Part shown: positions 48,650-59,007 of the stretch, piece by piece
Position numbering within the stretch: position 1 is the first letter of the stretch
How the letters are laid out: every line of letters starts with the position of its first letter
Assembly: GCF_017921895.1 (NCBI RefSeq)
Contig: NZ_JAFIDN010000005.1
Coordinates: 124,001 to 188,000, forward strand
Reading direction: 5' to 3'
DNA: 64,000 bases
From: Natronogracilivirga saccharolytica
GTDB taxonomy: Bacteria > Bacteroidota > Rhodothermia > Balneolales > Natronogracilivirgulaceae
The notes under the pieces: model-generated
The model's input: only the letters and a program-made list of their open reading frames with translations
Database searches by the model: none
What the model was told of the DNA's origin: nothing
Program-made: the position numbers and the translations under genes

Positions 48650-49918
48650 TTGGACAAATTCTTGATAAAGGGAGGGCAACCTCTTAAAGGAAACATCGCC
48701 ATCAGCGGTTCGAAAAATGCCGCCTTGCCGCTCATGGCCGCCGGAATTCTTGCAGATGGTCCGGTCACCATTTCCAATATTCCCGGGCTGAATGATATTT
48801 ACACCTTCAACAATGTAGTCCGTGTAACCGGAACAAGGGTGACTTTTGATGAGGAAAAGCAATCCCTGAATGTCGATCCGGCCGGACTGTATCATTACGA
48901 GGCTCCCTACGATCTGGTAAGGAAAATGAGGGCATCTTTCTACATGACCGGAGCGCTTCTCGGAGCTGTCGGCTATGCGCGGGTTTCCCTTCCGGGCGGA
49001 TGCGCCTGGGGACCGCGTCCGGTCAACCTTCATCTGGAAGGATTCCGTGCGCTTGGAGCCAATATCGATATGGACGGCGGATATGTGATAGCAGAAGCTC
49101 CCGGCGGCAGGCTTCCGGGTGGTTCCTTTGAAATGAAACCGAGCAGTGTCGGGGCCACGGTGAACCTGGTACTGGCTGCGGTGCGGGCCAAAGGCACCTC
49201 GGTCATCCGCAATGCTGCCATGGAGCCTGATGTGGTGAACCTGTGTCACAATCTGAACAGGATCGGCGCGAAAATACACGGTGCGGGTACGCCTGTGCTT
49301 GAGATAGAAGGTGTTGAGAGCCTGTCCGGAGGTACGCTTGACAACATTCCGGACCGTATCGAGACCGGCACGTTCATGATTGCAGCGGCAATGATACCGG
49401 ACTCGGATGTGACACTGACCCGGACATCAAAAAAGGATCTGGGTTCATTTCCGGAAACATTTGCAAAAACCGGCGCATCGGTATCTTACAATGACAGCGA
49501 TATCCGTGTCAAGGCTCCCGACCGTCTGCCTCCCGTTTCCATTGAAACAACCATCTATCCGGGCTTTCCGACCGACCTGCAGGCGCAATGGGCAACCATG
49601 ATGACCGGTGCCGACGGGAAAACGACCGTTACCGATCATATCTACCCTGACCGGTTCAGCTATGTTCCTGAACTGGCACGGCTCGGAGCACAAATTGAGC
49701 GCCATGACAATACGGCTGTTATCAAGGGTCCGCAGCCTCTGAAGGGGGCGTCGGTGATGAGTACCGACCTCAGAGCCAGTGTGAGTCTTGTCATGGCCGG
49801 ACTGGCTGCCTCAGGCGAGACGGAGGTGCTGCGTGTCTACCATCTTGACCGGGGATATGAAACACTGGAAGACAAGCTTAATGCCGTTGGTGCCGATATA
49901 AAACGGGTTTCTGAGTAA
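48650..49918 (+). CDS. murA: UDP-N-acetylglucosamine 1-carboxyvinyltransferase
   Basis: MurA (422 residues) starts peptidoglycan synthesis by adding enolpyruvate to UDP-GlcNAc. The signature GNIAISGSKNAALPLMAA is near the N-terminus; the catalytic Cys is in LPGGCAWGPRPVNLH (residue ~110), so the enzyme should be of the fosfomycin-sensitive type. The start is TTG at 48650; the family's MDKFLIKGGQPL start matches it exactly and no ATG is available. Confidence 0.96.
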   Translation: MDKFLIKGGQPLKGNIAISGSKNAALPLMAAGILADGPVTISNIPGLNDIYTFNNVVRVTGTRVTFDEEKQSLNVDPAGLYHYEAPYDLVRKMRASFYMTGALLGAVGYARVSLPGGCAWGPRPVNLHLEGFRALGANIDMDGGYVIAEAPGGRLPGGSFEMKPSSVGATVNLVLAAVRAKGTSVIRNAAMEPDVVNLCHNLNRIGAKIHGAGTPVLEIEGVESLSGGTLDNIPDRIETGTFMIAAAMIPDSDVTLTRTSKKDLGSFPETFAKTGASVSYNDSDIRVKAPDRLPPVSIETTIYPGFPTDLQAQWATMMTGADGKTTVTDHIYPDRFSYVPELARLGAQIERHDNTAVIKGPQPLKGASVMSTDLRASVSLVMAGLAASGETEVLRVYHLDRGYETLEDKLNAVGADIKRVSE

Positions 49919-50465
49919 CCTTCAGTCTGTCCGGCATTAATCCGGTTTTTAAAAAAAAAGCGCCGCCCGGAACGGGATTATCCGAACCGGCGTCTTCATA
50001 CATTGTTCATACGCGGAATAATATCGACTGTCTTTATTCTTAATTTTACATTATATTGATGGTCAATGTATCGGTATTCTCAGTAAACACAAATTCCGTA
50101 GCCGGATTGTCGGTATTTTATACCGGCAGATGAAGTGTCCGGCACTTCCAAACCCGATACACTGTGTTTGCATACACGTTAATGAAATTTTGTACAGTTG
50201 AATCTTCCTGCAGATCTCTGATTGATTTGCACATTGCAGCCGGAGGCACATGCCAGAATCACGGCTGCCTCACAAGCAGGAAAGAAATAATGCGACTGTA
50301 GTTGAAATATCATTTTTTGAAATTTTCTTTATAAGCAGATTTGCATGTTCGAGTCAATAAACATTACGACATCAACTTTATTGAATGACAGAAATCCACT
50401 GACCTGCCCAATCAGAGATCTGGTTTTTGATTCCTGCATCGTCTGCTTATCAACCTGGAATCAAC
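49919..50465. other. Intergenic region between murA and the RNase E/G gene
   Basis: No gene is seen in about 550 bp. Two small hairpins occur, CGGTAT/ATACCG near 50115-50130 and AAGTG/CACTT near 50134-50150, and neither has a T run. Confidence 0.4.
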
Positions 50466-52817
50466 ATGAAAAACCAAATCATAATACACGCGGCGGCCAA
50501 CCAAACCCGTGTGGCTCTGATTGAAAATGGTGAATTAGCCCAACTTTTTATAGAATCCCCCGAAAACCAACGCACCGTTGGCAATATCTATCTCGCCGAA
50601 GTACACAAGGTGATGGCGGGCATTCGGGCTGCGTTCATCAATATGGGAACGCAGAAAGACGCGTTCCTCCATTTTTCAGATACCGGTGAGCATCTGGAAA
50701 ATTACCTGATCATGCTCAACGGCAAAGATGCCCTGCCTGACCGGTCGAAGCAGGAGGAGAAAGCCAAACAGATCAAAAACACCGGTAACGGCTCGGTCAC
50801 CGAAGAGCAGAACCGCATGGGCGCCCTGCTCGCACCCAAGCAAAAAGTGCTCGTCCAGATCGTAAAGGAACCCATTGGTTCCAAAGGCCCCCGTGTTTCG
50901 ACGAACATTACGGTAGCCGGACGGTTTCTGGTACTCATCCCCATGGGAGAATATGTGGCCGTTTCCAAACGGATACGCAGCCACAAAGAACGCCGGCGGC
51001 TGCGGTCGTGCATATCCTCCGTCCTGCCTGAAGGTTTCGGCGTTATTGTCAGAACACTGGCTGACGGGCAGACCGAAGAGGCACTTCACGAAGATCTCAA
51101 GGATGTGCTCGACAAATGGAACGCCATTCTCGAAAAACTCAAAGAAGCCAAGCCTCCGGCCCTTCTGCATCAGGATATGGACATGACCGAGAGTCTTGTG
51201 CGGGATCTGTTTGCCAAGGATTACAGCCGTATCCTAATCGATGACGCAAAGATTTTCCGGTCCATCAAGTCCTATATCTCCCGGGTTGCGCCGAATATGG
51301 TGCCCAATATTGAGCTTTACAAAGGGTCGGAGCACATTTTCGACTACATGAAAATTTCGCGGGATGTGGATTCGGTATTCAGTCCCCGCGTTAAAATGCC
51401 CAGCGGCGGATACCTGATCTTCGAGCAGACGGAGGCGATGTATGTGGTGGATGTCAACTCCGGTCGTTATGCTGCCAAGCGGGAGCAGGAAGAGAATTCG
51501 CTGAAAACAAATCTCGAGTCGGCCAGGGAAATTGCCAAACAGCTGCGGCTGAGGGATATAGGTGGTATCATTGTGGTCGACTTTATCGATTTGCGGGAGG
51601 ATTCAAACCGCAAAAAAGTGTATGATGAGCTGCGCCGGGAGTTCCGCAAGGACAGAGCCAAAACCAATGTTCTGCCCATGAGCGACTTCGGTCTGGTACA
51701 GATTACCCGGCAGCGCATCCGCCCGAGTGTGGTCAAGTCGGTCTCCAAGGTCTGTCCCATGTGCGGCGGATCCGGCAATATCGTATCCCAGAACACCGTG
51801 GTGGCCGACATCGAAGGATGGCTGACCAAGTTCAAGTACAATTACAAAGGCCACTATTCGCTGGATCTTCATCTGAACCCCTATCTGAAATCCATGATTC
51901 AGAAAGGATGGTTCAGTCAGAGAATCAAGTGGCTGTTTAGCTACCGCCTGAATATCAATATCCTGGGCGATGAAACGCTCTCAATGAACGACTACAAGTT
52001 CATGCTGCCCAATTCGGAAATCGACATCACCGATACAGTTCTGAATGATCAGCCGCTGGAGAAGGCCATAACGGAAACCGATCTGCGTATAGATGATTCA
52101 CGCGGTGAGAAAAAGAATGATGATCCGGGACTGGATTATTTCCAGAAAGACCAGAAAAAGGCAAAACCCTCCGGACAGGGCAGCGGTCGTCAGGGGCAGC
52201 GTAGTACTGGCAGTACAAAACCAGGAAGTCAAAAAGGCAAACCCCCTTCCTCGCGGCAAAGTGATAAAAAAAAGCAAGCCAGACAGGAACAGTCCGGAAA
52301 AGACCCGGTGGGTCCAAAAGGCAAGCAAAAGCCGGCTTCCGATTCAGTAAAATCAAAGGCAACGGACAGCAAACCGGCTGACAGCAAGGAAAAAAAAGAG
52401 CCGCAAACCGGGAAGCAGACCGGGAAAAAGACCGACGTACCGCAATCTGCGCCCAAAAGATCCGGCTCCAAAGCGAAGTATTATAAATCCAGCCGGGACG
52501 ACTCCGGTCAGGAAACGGCCTCTGAAAAGCCGGCAAAGCAGTCCGGGGCCCCTGCTGAAGACAAAGGGCAAAAGGAACAGCCGTCAAAAGATCAAGATGA
52601 TACTGCCGGACTGCCATCTGCCGTTGAGGTAGCAAGACAGCACCGACTCGAAAAAGAGAAAGAAGAGGCTGCGAAAAAAGAAGGAGAAACCGGAGGTGAT
52701 AAAGACTCCGCAGGAAGCAAAGATTCCGGTGAAAAAAAGACTTCTGAGCAGAATCAGGATAAACAAGAGACTGAAAACCAGACAGCTCCGAATGAAAGCG
52801 AAAAGTCAACCAAATAA
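50466..52817 (+). CDS. Ribonuclease E/G family protein
   Basis: From ATG 50466 the protein has 783 residues. It cleaves single-stranded RNA in rRNA processing and mRNA decay. Order: S1 domain (about 38-140, GNIYLAEVHKVMAGIRAAFINMG), RNase H-like and DNase-I-like catalytic parts with VVDVNSGRY and GGIIVVDFIDL (Mg ligands), and the Zn-link CPMCGGSG near residue 430. After about 545 comes a ~240-residue low-complexity Lys/Gln/Ser/Asp-rich tail, probably disordered. The core is RNase G-like in size, while the tail recalls RNase E scaffolds, but of a different make-up. Confidence 0.9.
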   Translation: MKNQIIIHAAANQTRVALIENGELAQLFIESPENQRTVGNIYLAEVHKVMAGIRAAFINMGTQKDAFLHFSDTGEHLENYLIMLNGKDALPDRSKQEEKAKQIKNTGNGSVTEEQNRMGALLAPKQKVLVQIVKEPIGSKGPRVSTNITVAGRFLVLIPMGEYVAVSKRIRSHKERRRLRSCISSVLPEGFGVIVRTLADGQTEEALHEDLKDVLDKWNAILEKLKEAKPPALLHQDMDMTESLVRDLFAKDYSRILIDDAKIFRSIKSYISRVAPNMVPNIELYKGSEHIFDYMKISRDVDSVFSPRVKMPSGGYLIFEQTEAMYVVDVNSGRYAAKREQEENSLKTNLESAREIAKQLRLRDIGGIIVVDFIDLREDSNRKKVYDELRREFRKDRAKTNVLPMSDFGLVQITRQRIRPSVVKSVSKVCPMCGGSGNIVSQNTVVADIEGWLTKFKYNYKGHYSLDLHLNPYLKSMIQKGWFSQRIKWLFSYRLNINILGDETLSMNDYKFMLPNSEIDITDTVLNDQPLEKAITETDLRIDDSRGEKKNDDPGLDYFQKDQKKAKPSGQGSGRQGQRSTGSTKPGSQKGKPPSSRQSDKKKQARQEQSGKDPVGPKGKQKPASDSVKSKATDSKPADSKEKKEPQTGKQTGKKTDVPQSAPKRSGSKAKYYKSSRDDSGQETASEKPAKQSGAPAEDKGQKEQPSKDQDDTAGLPSAVEVARQHRLEKEKEEAAKKEGETGGDKDSAGSKDSGEKKTSEQNQDKQETENQTAPNESEKSTK

Positions 52818-52832
52818 TCCAACGAAAACAGA

Positions 52833-53375
52833 ATGACATTTAACCTTGATGCAACCACCGTACTTGGCATTATTCATGACGGTAAAGCCTGCATCGGTGG
52901 CGACGGTCAGGCCACTTTGGACAAGGTAGTGATGAAGGCCAATGTCCAGAAAGTGCGCTTTCTCTACAACAAGCAGGTCCTTGCCGGTTTTGCCGGATCT
53001 ACCGCAGACGCTTTTACGCTCTTTGAACGTTTTGAAGATAAACTCAATCAGTACAACGGTACCATTGAACGGGCAGCTGTAGAGCTTGCCAAAGACTGGC
53101 GCAAGGATCGTTACCTGCGCAAACTCGAAGCCCTTCTGGCGGTCATGAACAAGGAGCGCGGACTCCTGATATCCGGACAGGGCGATGTCATCGAACCTGA
53201 CGACCACATCCTTTCCATTGGCAGCGGCGGATCGTACGCCCAGGCAGCGGCAAGGGCTCTCAAGCAAGATGCCCCGTCCCTGTCGGCAAGGGAAATGGTC
53301 GAAAAATCACTGAATATAGCTGCCGATATCTGCATCTACACCAATCACAATTTAACCCTGCTTGACCTTGAGTGA
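52833..53375 (+). CDS. hslV: ATP-dependent protease subunit HslV
   Basis: HslV (180 residues) is the proteasome-like peptidase of HslUV. The catalytic N-terminal Thr is expected at TTVLG (residue 8), so a seven-residue propeptide MTFNLDA must be removed; E. coli HslV carries only Met. GGDGQAT and [14 protein letters not shown] are family motifs. hslU overlaps its 3' end. Confidence 0.96.
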   Translation: MTFNLDATTVLGIIHDGKACIGGDGQATLDKVVMKANVQKVRFLYNKQVLAGFAGSTADAFTLFERFEDKLNQYNGTIERAAVELAKDWRKDRYLRKLEALLAVMNKERGLLISGQGDVIEPDDHILSIGSGGSYAQAAARALKQDAPSLSAREMVEKSLNIAADICIYTNHNLTLLDLE

Positions 53376-54792
53376 TCAGAATCTCATACAAAAGGAAAAC
53401 AGTCTGACCCCGCGCCAGATCGTCGAAGCGCTGGATACCTACATCATCGGACAAAGTGATGCCAAAAAATCTGTTGCCATAGCTCTCAGGAACCGGTGGC
53501 GCCGTCTGAATTCAGACGAATCCATCCGGGACGAAATCGTGCCGAACAATATCATCCTGATCGGCCCCACCGGCGTGGGAAAAACCGAAATTGCGCGGCG
53601 GCTCGCCAAACTTGCCAAAGCACCGTTTATCAAAGTTGAGGCTTCAAAGTTTACTGAAGTTGGTTATGTCGGGCGTGATGTCGAATCCATGATCCGTGAT
53701 CTCACGGATATTGCCGTTTCCATGGTAAAATCCGAAATGCAGCAGCGGGTAATGAAAAAAGCGGCTGAACAGGTGGAAGAACGCCTGCTTGACCTGCTCA
53801 TTCCCCCAATCCGGAAAACCTCCCGGGATAAAAAAACAGGTTTCGAGACCACAGACAGCTCATTTGATCCGGAAAGTGCAACGGATGATGAACTCAACCA
53901 CCGGACACGTGAGAAATTCCGCGAGAAACTCCGCAACGGCGATCTTGAAGACCGGAAAGTGGAAATCAACGTTCAGCCATCCGGACAGAATCCGATGATG
54001 CAGATTTTCGGGCCCGGCGGCATGGAAGAGATGGGGATGAACCTGCAGGATATGCTCGGCAGCCTGACCAAATCCCGCTCAAAAAAACGTCAGATGAAAA
54101 TCAGCGATGCCCGTCCCATCCTCCTTAACGAAGAGACCGAAAAACTGATTGATCACGATGCGGCAAACCAGGAGGCCATCGAGCGGGTCCAGAACTCCGG
54201 TATCGTATTTATTGATGAGATTGACAAGGTGGCCGGCGGCACGACAGGTGACGGCCGGAGCGGTCCGGATGTCAGCCGCCAGGGCGTTCAGCGCGACATG
54301 CTTCCCATAGTGGAAGGTTCGAATGTATCAACCAAGTACGGCATGGTCAAAACCGACCACATTCTTTTCATTGCATCGGGCGCATTTCATACCGCCAAGC
54401 CATCCGACCTGATTCCCGAACTTCAGGGGCGGTTTCCGATCCGTGTGGAAATGGATTCGCTCACCGAGGAGGATTTTTACAACATCCTGACCAGGCCCAA
54501 AAATGCCCTGACCAAGCAGTATATCGCCATGATGAAAAGCGAGGGTGTTGACCTTCAGTTCTCGGATGACGCCATACGCGAGATCGCCAAGGTGGGAGCC
54601 GAAGTAAATGCCGCCATCGAAAACATCGGAGCGCGCAGGCTTCACACCATCCTCTCTACTGTGCTTGAGGAACTGCAGTTTGCTATTCCTGATGATATCG
54701 GAAGCGGCAACATCACAATCGACAAGGAATACGTCGACCGGCAGCTTGAAAAACTTACCCGTGACAAGGATTTGAGCCATTATATACTTTGA
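53362..54792 (+). CDS. hslU: ATP-dependent protease ATPase subunit HslU
   Basis: HslU (about 476 residues) is the AAA+ unfoldase of HslUV. It has [17 protein letters not shown], Walker [30 protein letters not shown], an I-domain (about 110-240) and Walker [10 protein letters not shown]. The start lies inside hslV, at TTG 53362 or TTG 53368; there is no suitable ATG. The overlap indicates translational coupling of the two subunits. Confidence 0.96.
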   Translation: MTLSDQNLIQKENSLTPRQIVEALDTYIIGQSDAKKSVAIALRNRWRRLNSDESIRDEIVPNNIILIGPTGVGKTEIARRLAKLAKAPFIKVEASKFTEVGYVGRDVESMIRDLTDIAVSMVKSEMQQRVMKKAAEQVEERLLDLLIPPIRKTSRDKKTGFETTDSSFDPESATDDELNHRTREKFREKLRNGDLEDRKVEINVQPSGQNPMMQIFGPGGMEEMGMNLQDMLGSLTKSRSKKRQMKISDARPILLNEETEKLIDHDAANQEAIERVQNSGIVFIDEIDKVAGGTTGDGRSGPDVSRQGVQRDMLPIVEGSNVSTKYGMVKTDHILFIASGAFHTAKPSDLIPELQGRFPIRVEMDSLTEEDFYNILTRPKNALTKQYIAMMKSEGVDLQFSDDAIREIAKVGAEVNAAIENIGARRLHTILSTVLEELQFAIPDDIGSGNITIDKEYVDRQLEKLTRDKDLSHYIL

Positions 54793-54948
54793 TGAAAGTG
54801 GCTCAGACTGCTTCACGTATCAGCCTGAAATTTCATAACCCTGACGCAATAACAATGTTCCTGGAATGCCGTTACCTACTGTGTGCGTTATAGGAAACCA
54901 ATGGCTGGATTATCTGGTTGAAACAGCCTTTCTTTTTATTTATCCCGA

Positions 54949-56880
54949 ATGAACCGCAAGCAAGATAACCTGAGCATGACATTCAAACAGTTTGTAACCC
55001 CACCTCTGGTCTCTGCAATCATCCTGACACTGCTTTATCTGAGTGGTGTGGACCGTGTTGCCGCCATTGACAAAGACCATGAAACCAATCTCAGAAAATA
55101 CACTGAGGTTCAGCGTAAAATCATCGAAAATCACGTCGAGGAAACCAGCATTGACGAACTGTTCAAAAACAGTATGAAAGGCTTCGTCAGAAATATCGCT
55201 GACACCACGATGGATATTTCGGGAACACCGCTGGACACTACCTTTACGGATGTTGAAATCGGTTCAATCAGGGAATCATTCTCGAAATTCGAAAACGCCT
55301 ACATGTACCTCATGAACAATTCGGGTGAGGATGAAGACATGGTAGCGCTGGTTGAGCATTCCATCCGTGAAATGTTCCGTCCTCTTGATCCGCATTCGGT
55401 CTACATCAAGCCTGAAACCAGCGAAAGTATTCAGGAGGAGTTTTCCGGAAAATTCGAAGGCATAGGAATTCAGTTTCAGGTTATCGATGATACCATCACG
55501 GTTATTTCTGCGATTTCCAACGGACCCAGTGATCAGCTGGGCATTCAATCCGGTGACCGTATCGTAAAAATCGACGGCGATTCGGCTATCGGTTTCAGCG
55601 AACAGGATGTTGTCAGCAGCCTTCGCGGTCCCAAAGGATCGAAAGTAACCGTCGGCATTCAGCGTCCCGGCAACAATCAGCTGCTGGATTTTGAGATTAC
55701 ACGCGATGAGATTCCGTTGTATACACTCGACAGTTCATATATGCTGGATGATGAAACCGGTTATATCAGGATCAACCGATTTGCAGCCACGACACATGAG
55801 GAATTCACCGAGGCTATGAAGGACCTCCGGAATCAGGATATGGAGCGGCTCATCCTTGATCTGAGGGGCAATCCCGGCGGCTATCTGGAGCAGGCTGTAA
55901 GAATGACCAACGATTTCTTCCCGAGAGGAACCAAACTCGTTGCAACGGAGAGCAGACACGCCCGCTTCACCTCTGAATACAGAGCACGCTATGACGGTCC
56001 CTACCGTGATATCCCGCTTATTGTTCTTGTGAATGAAGGTTCCGCATCCGGAAGCGAAATTGTGAGCGGTGCTGTGCAGGATCATGACCGCGGACTTGTC
56101 GTTGGCCGGAGGACATTCGGCAAAGGCCTGGTTCAGCAGCAGTATGAGCTTGCCGACAAGAGCAACATCCGGATCACCATTTCCCGTTATCTCACACCTA
56201 GCGGACGTGAAATTCAAAAACCGTTCAAGGACGGACGCGAAAAATATCTCTATGAAATTTACTCCCGTGATGACAGCGCAAGTGGTGATGTGGATCAGTT
56301 CGTGGAGAATGTCCCCGACTCACTAAGATATAAAACTGCTTCCGGCAGAGAAGTTTACGGCGGCGGCGGCGTTGTGCCGGATCATATTGTTGATGTCGAC
56401 CGGTCCAATGAGCTTTTTGTACTTATGAGACGCAACAATGTCGGATCAACGTTTGTGCGCAACTATATAGACCGACAGGGCGATCAGTTCCGTTCCGACT
56501 GGAAAGACCGCTTCGGGGAATTCCGGAGTGATTTCAAATGGAGTGAAAATCAGCGTGACGACTTTGTCAGGCAGCTTTCCGACAATGGTCTCGTACTCGC
56601 TGACACAGTAACCACCGCACACTTTGATGACAACAAGCTTTACCTGAATGATTCGCTCCTTGAGGAACAGCTGGAAATTCCGCTTGGCTGGATGAAAGCC
56701 GACCTGGCACGTCAGGTCTGGGGCAACGAGTATTTCTATCCCGTAATCAATGATGAGGTGGATATGACGGTTAATATCGCATTAACGTTGTGGCCGGAAG
56801 TTCAGAAACTGCAGGTGATGCGCGATGAAAGCGAATCTTCGGGTGATATGCTTGACAATATCATTCCCCGCAGAAATTGA
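54949..56880 (+). CDS. S41-family C-terminal processing protease
   Basis: The 643-residue protease has an N-terminal membrane/signal helix (about 17-37), a helical region, a PDZ domain (about 160-250, FEGIGIQFQV...LGIQSGDRIVKIDG) and the S41 catalytic part with GSASGSE (Ser near residue 366) and TFGKGLVQ (Lys near 392). It is expected in the periplasm, trimming or degrading proteins from their C-termini. A C-terminal extension (about 490-643) is unassigned. It stands alone between hslU and rsmE. Confidence 0.9.
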   Translation: MNRKQDNLSMTFKQFVTPPLVSAIILTLLYLSGVDRVAAIDKDHETNLRKYTEVQRKIIENHVEETSIDELFKNSMKGFVRNIADTTMDISGTPLDTTFTDVEIGSIRESFSKFENAYMYLMNNSGEDEDMVALVEHSIREMFRPLDPHSVYIKPETSESIQEEFSGKFEGIGIQFQVIDDTITVISAISNGPSDQLGIQSGDRIVKIDGDSAIGFSEQDVVSSLRGPKGSKVTVGIQRPGNNQLLDFEITRDEIPLYTLDSSYMLDDETGYIRINRFAATTHEEFTEAMKDLRNQDMERLILDLRGNPGGYLEQAVRMTNDFFPRGTKLVATESRHARFTSEYRARYDGPYRDIPLIVLVNEGSASGSEIVSGAVQDHDRGLVVGRRTFGKGLVQQQYELADKSNIRITISRYLTPSGREIQKPFKDGREKYLYEIYSRDDSASGDVDQFVENVPDSLRYKTASGREVYGGGGVVPDHIVDVDRSNELFVLMRRNNVGSTFVRNYIDRQGDQFRSDWKDRFGEFRSDFKWSENQRDDFVRQLSDNGLVLADTVTTAHFDDNKLYLNDSLLEEQLEIPLGWMKADLARQVWGNEYFYPVINDEVDMTVNIALTLWPEVQKLQVMRDESESSGDMLDNIIPRRN

Positions 56881-57005
56881 CCTGCAGAAATCATGTCTTC
56901 CGGACAGACAAAAAGTCACCTTTAAAAGCATAAAAGCGGTCTTACCTGTTGCCCGCCCGGCCCGCTAAAGACCTGTAGCTGAATCGGTAACCGGTTGCCG
57001 GCTCG

Positions 57006-57707
57006 TTAAACTCCGGCAAGCGTCAATAAAGCACAGGCTGCCGTTTCTGTTCGCAGTCTGTTGCTGCCGAGGTTTACAAACTGTGCTGCCGAAGCAATAG
57101 CCTGATCCTTCTCTTTCCCGGAGAACCCTCCTTCCGGACCGACCATCAGCAAGGCGGGATTCCTGCCCGGGTGCCAATCCCGCGAAGTCACGCCCTCCGG
57201 ATCAGCCATGATCACGGTCCGGTTATCCCGGTATGCAGAAAGCACGTCATAAAAACTATCACGCTCCTCCCATACCGGCAGATGGCATCTCCTGCTTTGC
57301 TTCATGGCAGAAATGATGGTTTTTTCTATGCGGGCTGGCTTGACGGTCATCGTTCCGGAATGATCAGAATGGACCAGCACCAGCCGGGTGACCCCCAGCT
57401 CTACCGCCTTTTCGACAGCAAACTCCAGCCTGTCGCGCTGTCTTATCAGTCCCATTGCAAGAACCCGTTCCGGTCCGGCCGATATCTCCCGGGATTGCAC
57501 AATTTCACCCGCGGCCTTCTTTTTGTCCACGACTATCAGCTCCACATCCAGCAGTCTGCCGGTGCCATCCGTGGCCTGGACAAAATCTCCGGCCTGTTTG
57601 CGGAGTACTTTTCCGATGTGCCTGACTTCCTCCTCCGGAAACCACATCCTCTCTTCCCGGATATCCTCCGGAGGTATGTAAAACAAAAAATGCTCATCCA
57701 TGCTCAT
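57006..57707 (-). CDS. rsmE: 16S rRNA (uracil(1498)-N3)-methyltransferase
   Basis: RsmE (233 residues) methylates U1498 of 16S rRNA. The SPOUT trefoil knot is visible in VGPEGGFSGKEKDQA and LGSNRLRTETAACALL near the C-terminus; the N-terminal PUA-like domain contains HIGKVLRKQAGD. It is the last gene of the minus-strand run that begins with rfbA. ATG 57701 is an alternative start. Confidence 0.94.
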   Translation of the reverse strand: MSMDEHFLFYIPPEDIREERMWFPEEEVRHIGKVLRKQAGDFVQATDGTGRLLDVELIVVDKKKAAGEIVQSREISAGPERVLAMGLIRQRDRLEFAVEKAVELGVTRLVLVHSDHSGTMTVKPARIEKTIISAMKQSRRCHLPVWEERDSFYDVLSAYRDNRTVIMADPEGVTSRDWHPGRNPALLMVGPEGGFSGKEKDQAIASAAQFVNLGSNRLRTETAACALLTLAGV

Positions 57708-57774
57708 TCATCCCTTTTACTCAAAGCTGCATTACCTGATTGCGGCTGCCTGATGCCTGTTGCTGAAACCGACA

Positions 57775-59007
57775 TTATCTGCTGACCGCTGACTGATCCC
57801 TGAAATGTTTTCCAAGTTTAAGTGCCTGACCCTGATAATTACTCTTAAGGTCCTCACCATAAACATAATCCGGCAGCAGGGTGTTCGGTTCGAAAACCAT
57901 CCGGAAAAACGTCTGTCCGTCTTCCACCAGAAACGGCACGTCATGGGAACGGACTTCAAGAACCGCCCTGGCCCCGCCGTCCTCGATCGATCCGCCAAAT
58001 CCGCTGTCAAAAAAACCGGCATAATGCGTGCGCAGCTCTCCCGATCCGGTGTCATAGGGAACCATCTCGGCAGCAAGGTGTCTCGGAATGCGGCAACGCT
58101 CTTTCGATGCGAATATGTAGAAGGCCTCCGGCTCCAGAATCAGATAGTCATCTTTTTGCGCATAGATGGGATCCCAGAACTCCCTCACTTCATAATGGTC
58201 TGTCTTCTGCAGATCGATCAGATCACGGTGCTTTTTTGCCTTGTACCCGACAATCGCCCCTTCCGGTCCCTGAAGGCTCACCCGCATGAACAGTCCGTCC
58301 CTCACATTGAGGTCGTCAACAGGCAGCGCACTTCCGTTCTCATCAAACAGGATGGGATTCTGCAGGTGCGTATGAAGGATATCCTGGTCGCTGAGCAGAG
58401 CCTGCCCGTGACGGATACGCAGCTGATTGAGACGCTGGCCGGTCTGCACACGGACCGGAAACGACTTCGGCACCACCTCCAGGTAGAGACGACCGCTGTA
58501 ACCCTGGGCGATTTCCTCGAACCGGTGAGAATAGTCGGTGATCAGCCGGGTGAAAATATCCAGTCTCCCTGTGCTGCTCTTCGGATTGGCTTTGGCAGTG
58601 AGCGGTTCTTCAGTGATGATCGGGCCGTCGGGTTGCGAGTTCACCGGCAGGTGCAGCTCTTCAAGCAGCGGAATCAGATAGGTGCAGTTCTGTTCGAGTA
58701 CAGCTCCTTTTTTCAAATCGATGGTGTGCTGCGAGAGGCGGCGCATCTTGCTGACCACGGTTTCATTCTCCGGAAGAAAACTGCAGCGCACGCGGTACGC
58801 TTTCTCCCCGAGACGCAGATCCATGGAATTGGGCTGAAACTGATCATCGTGAATCGGATAGCGCGGATCAGATTTCAGCACACCGAATTCACGCAATTTC
58901 TTCAGCTGCTGAATGGGAAGGATGCCGCGGGTCCGGATGACCAGCCTGTCGCGGGAGGCGGATCTGCTGCCGGGTTGTCCGGTATCCTTTCGGTCATTAT
59001 TACTCAT
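57775..59007 (-). CDS. 2'-deoxycytidine 5'-triphosphate deaminase (double-domain Dcd type)
   Basis: From ATG 59007 the protein has 410 residues, about twice E. coli Dcd, with two dUTPase-fold halves: FQPNSMDLRLGEKAYRV in the first half and GGSIEDGGARAVLEVRSHDVP in the second. It converts dCTP to dUTP, which Dut then hydrolyses to dUMP for thymidylate. The start overlaps the stop of the EVE gene by 4 bases (ATGA). Confidence 0.85.
   Translation of the reverse strand: MSNNDRKDTGQPGSRSASRDRLVIRTRGILPIQQLKKLREFGVLKSDPRYPIHDDQFQPNSMDLRLGEKAYRVRCSFLPENETVVSKMRRLSQHTIDLKKGAVLEQNCTYLIPLLEELHLPVNSQPDGPIITEEPLTAKANPKSSTGRLDIFTRLITDYSHRFEEIAQGYSGRLYLEVVPKSFPVRVQTGQRLNQLRIRHGQALLSDQDILHTHLQNPILFDENGSALPVDDLNVRDGLFMRVSLQGPEGAIVGYKAKKHRDLIDLQKTDHYEVREFWDPIYAQKDDYLILEPEAFYIFASKERCRIPRHLAAEMVPYDTGSGELRTHYAGFFDSGFGGSIEDGGARAVLEVRSHDVPFLVEDGQTFFRMVFEPNTLLPDYVYGEDLKSNYQGQALKLGKHFRDQSAVSR

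Noticed and set aside
50345-50365. T-loop-like GTTCGAGTC, possible tRNA
   Set aside because: No matching acceptor, D or anticodon arms around it.
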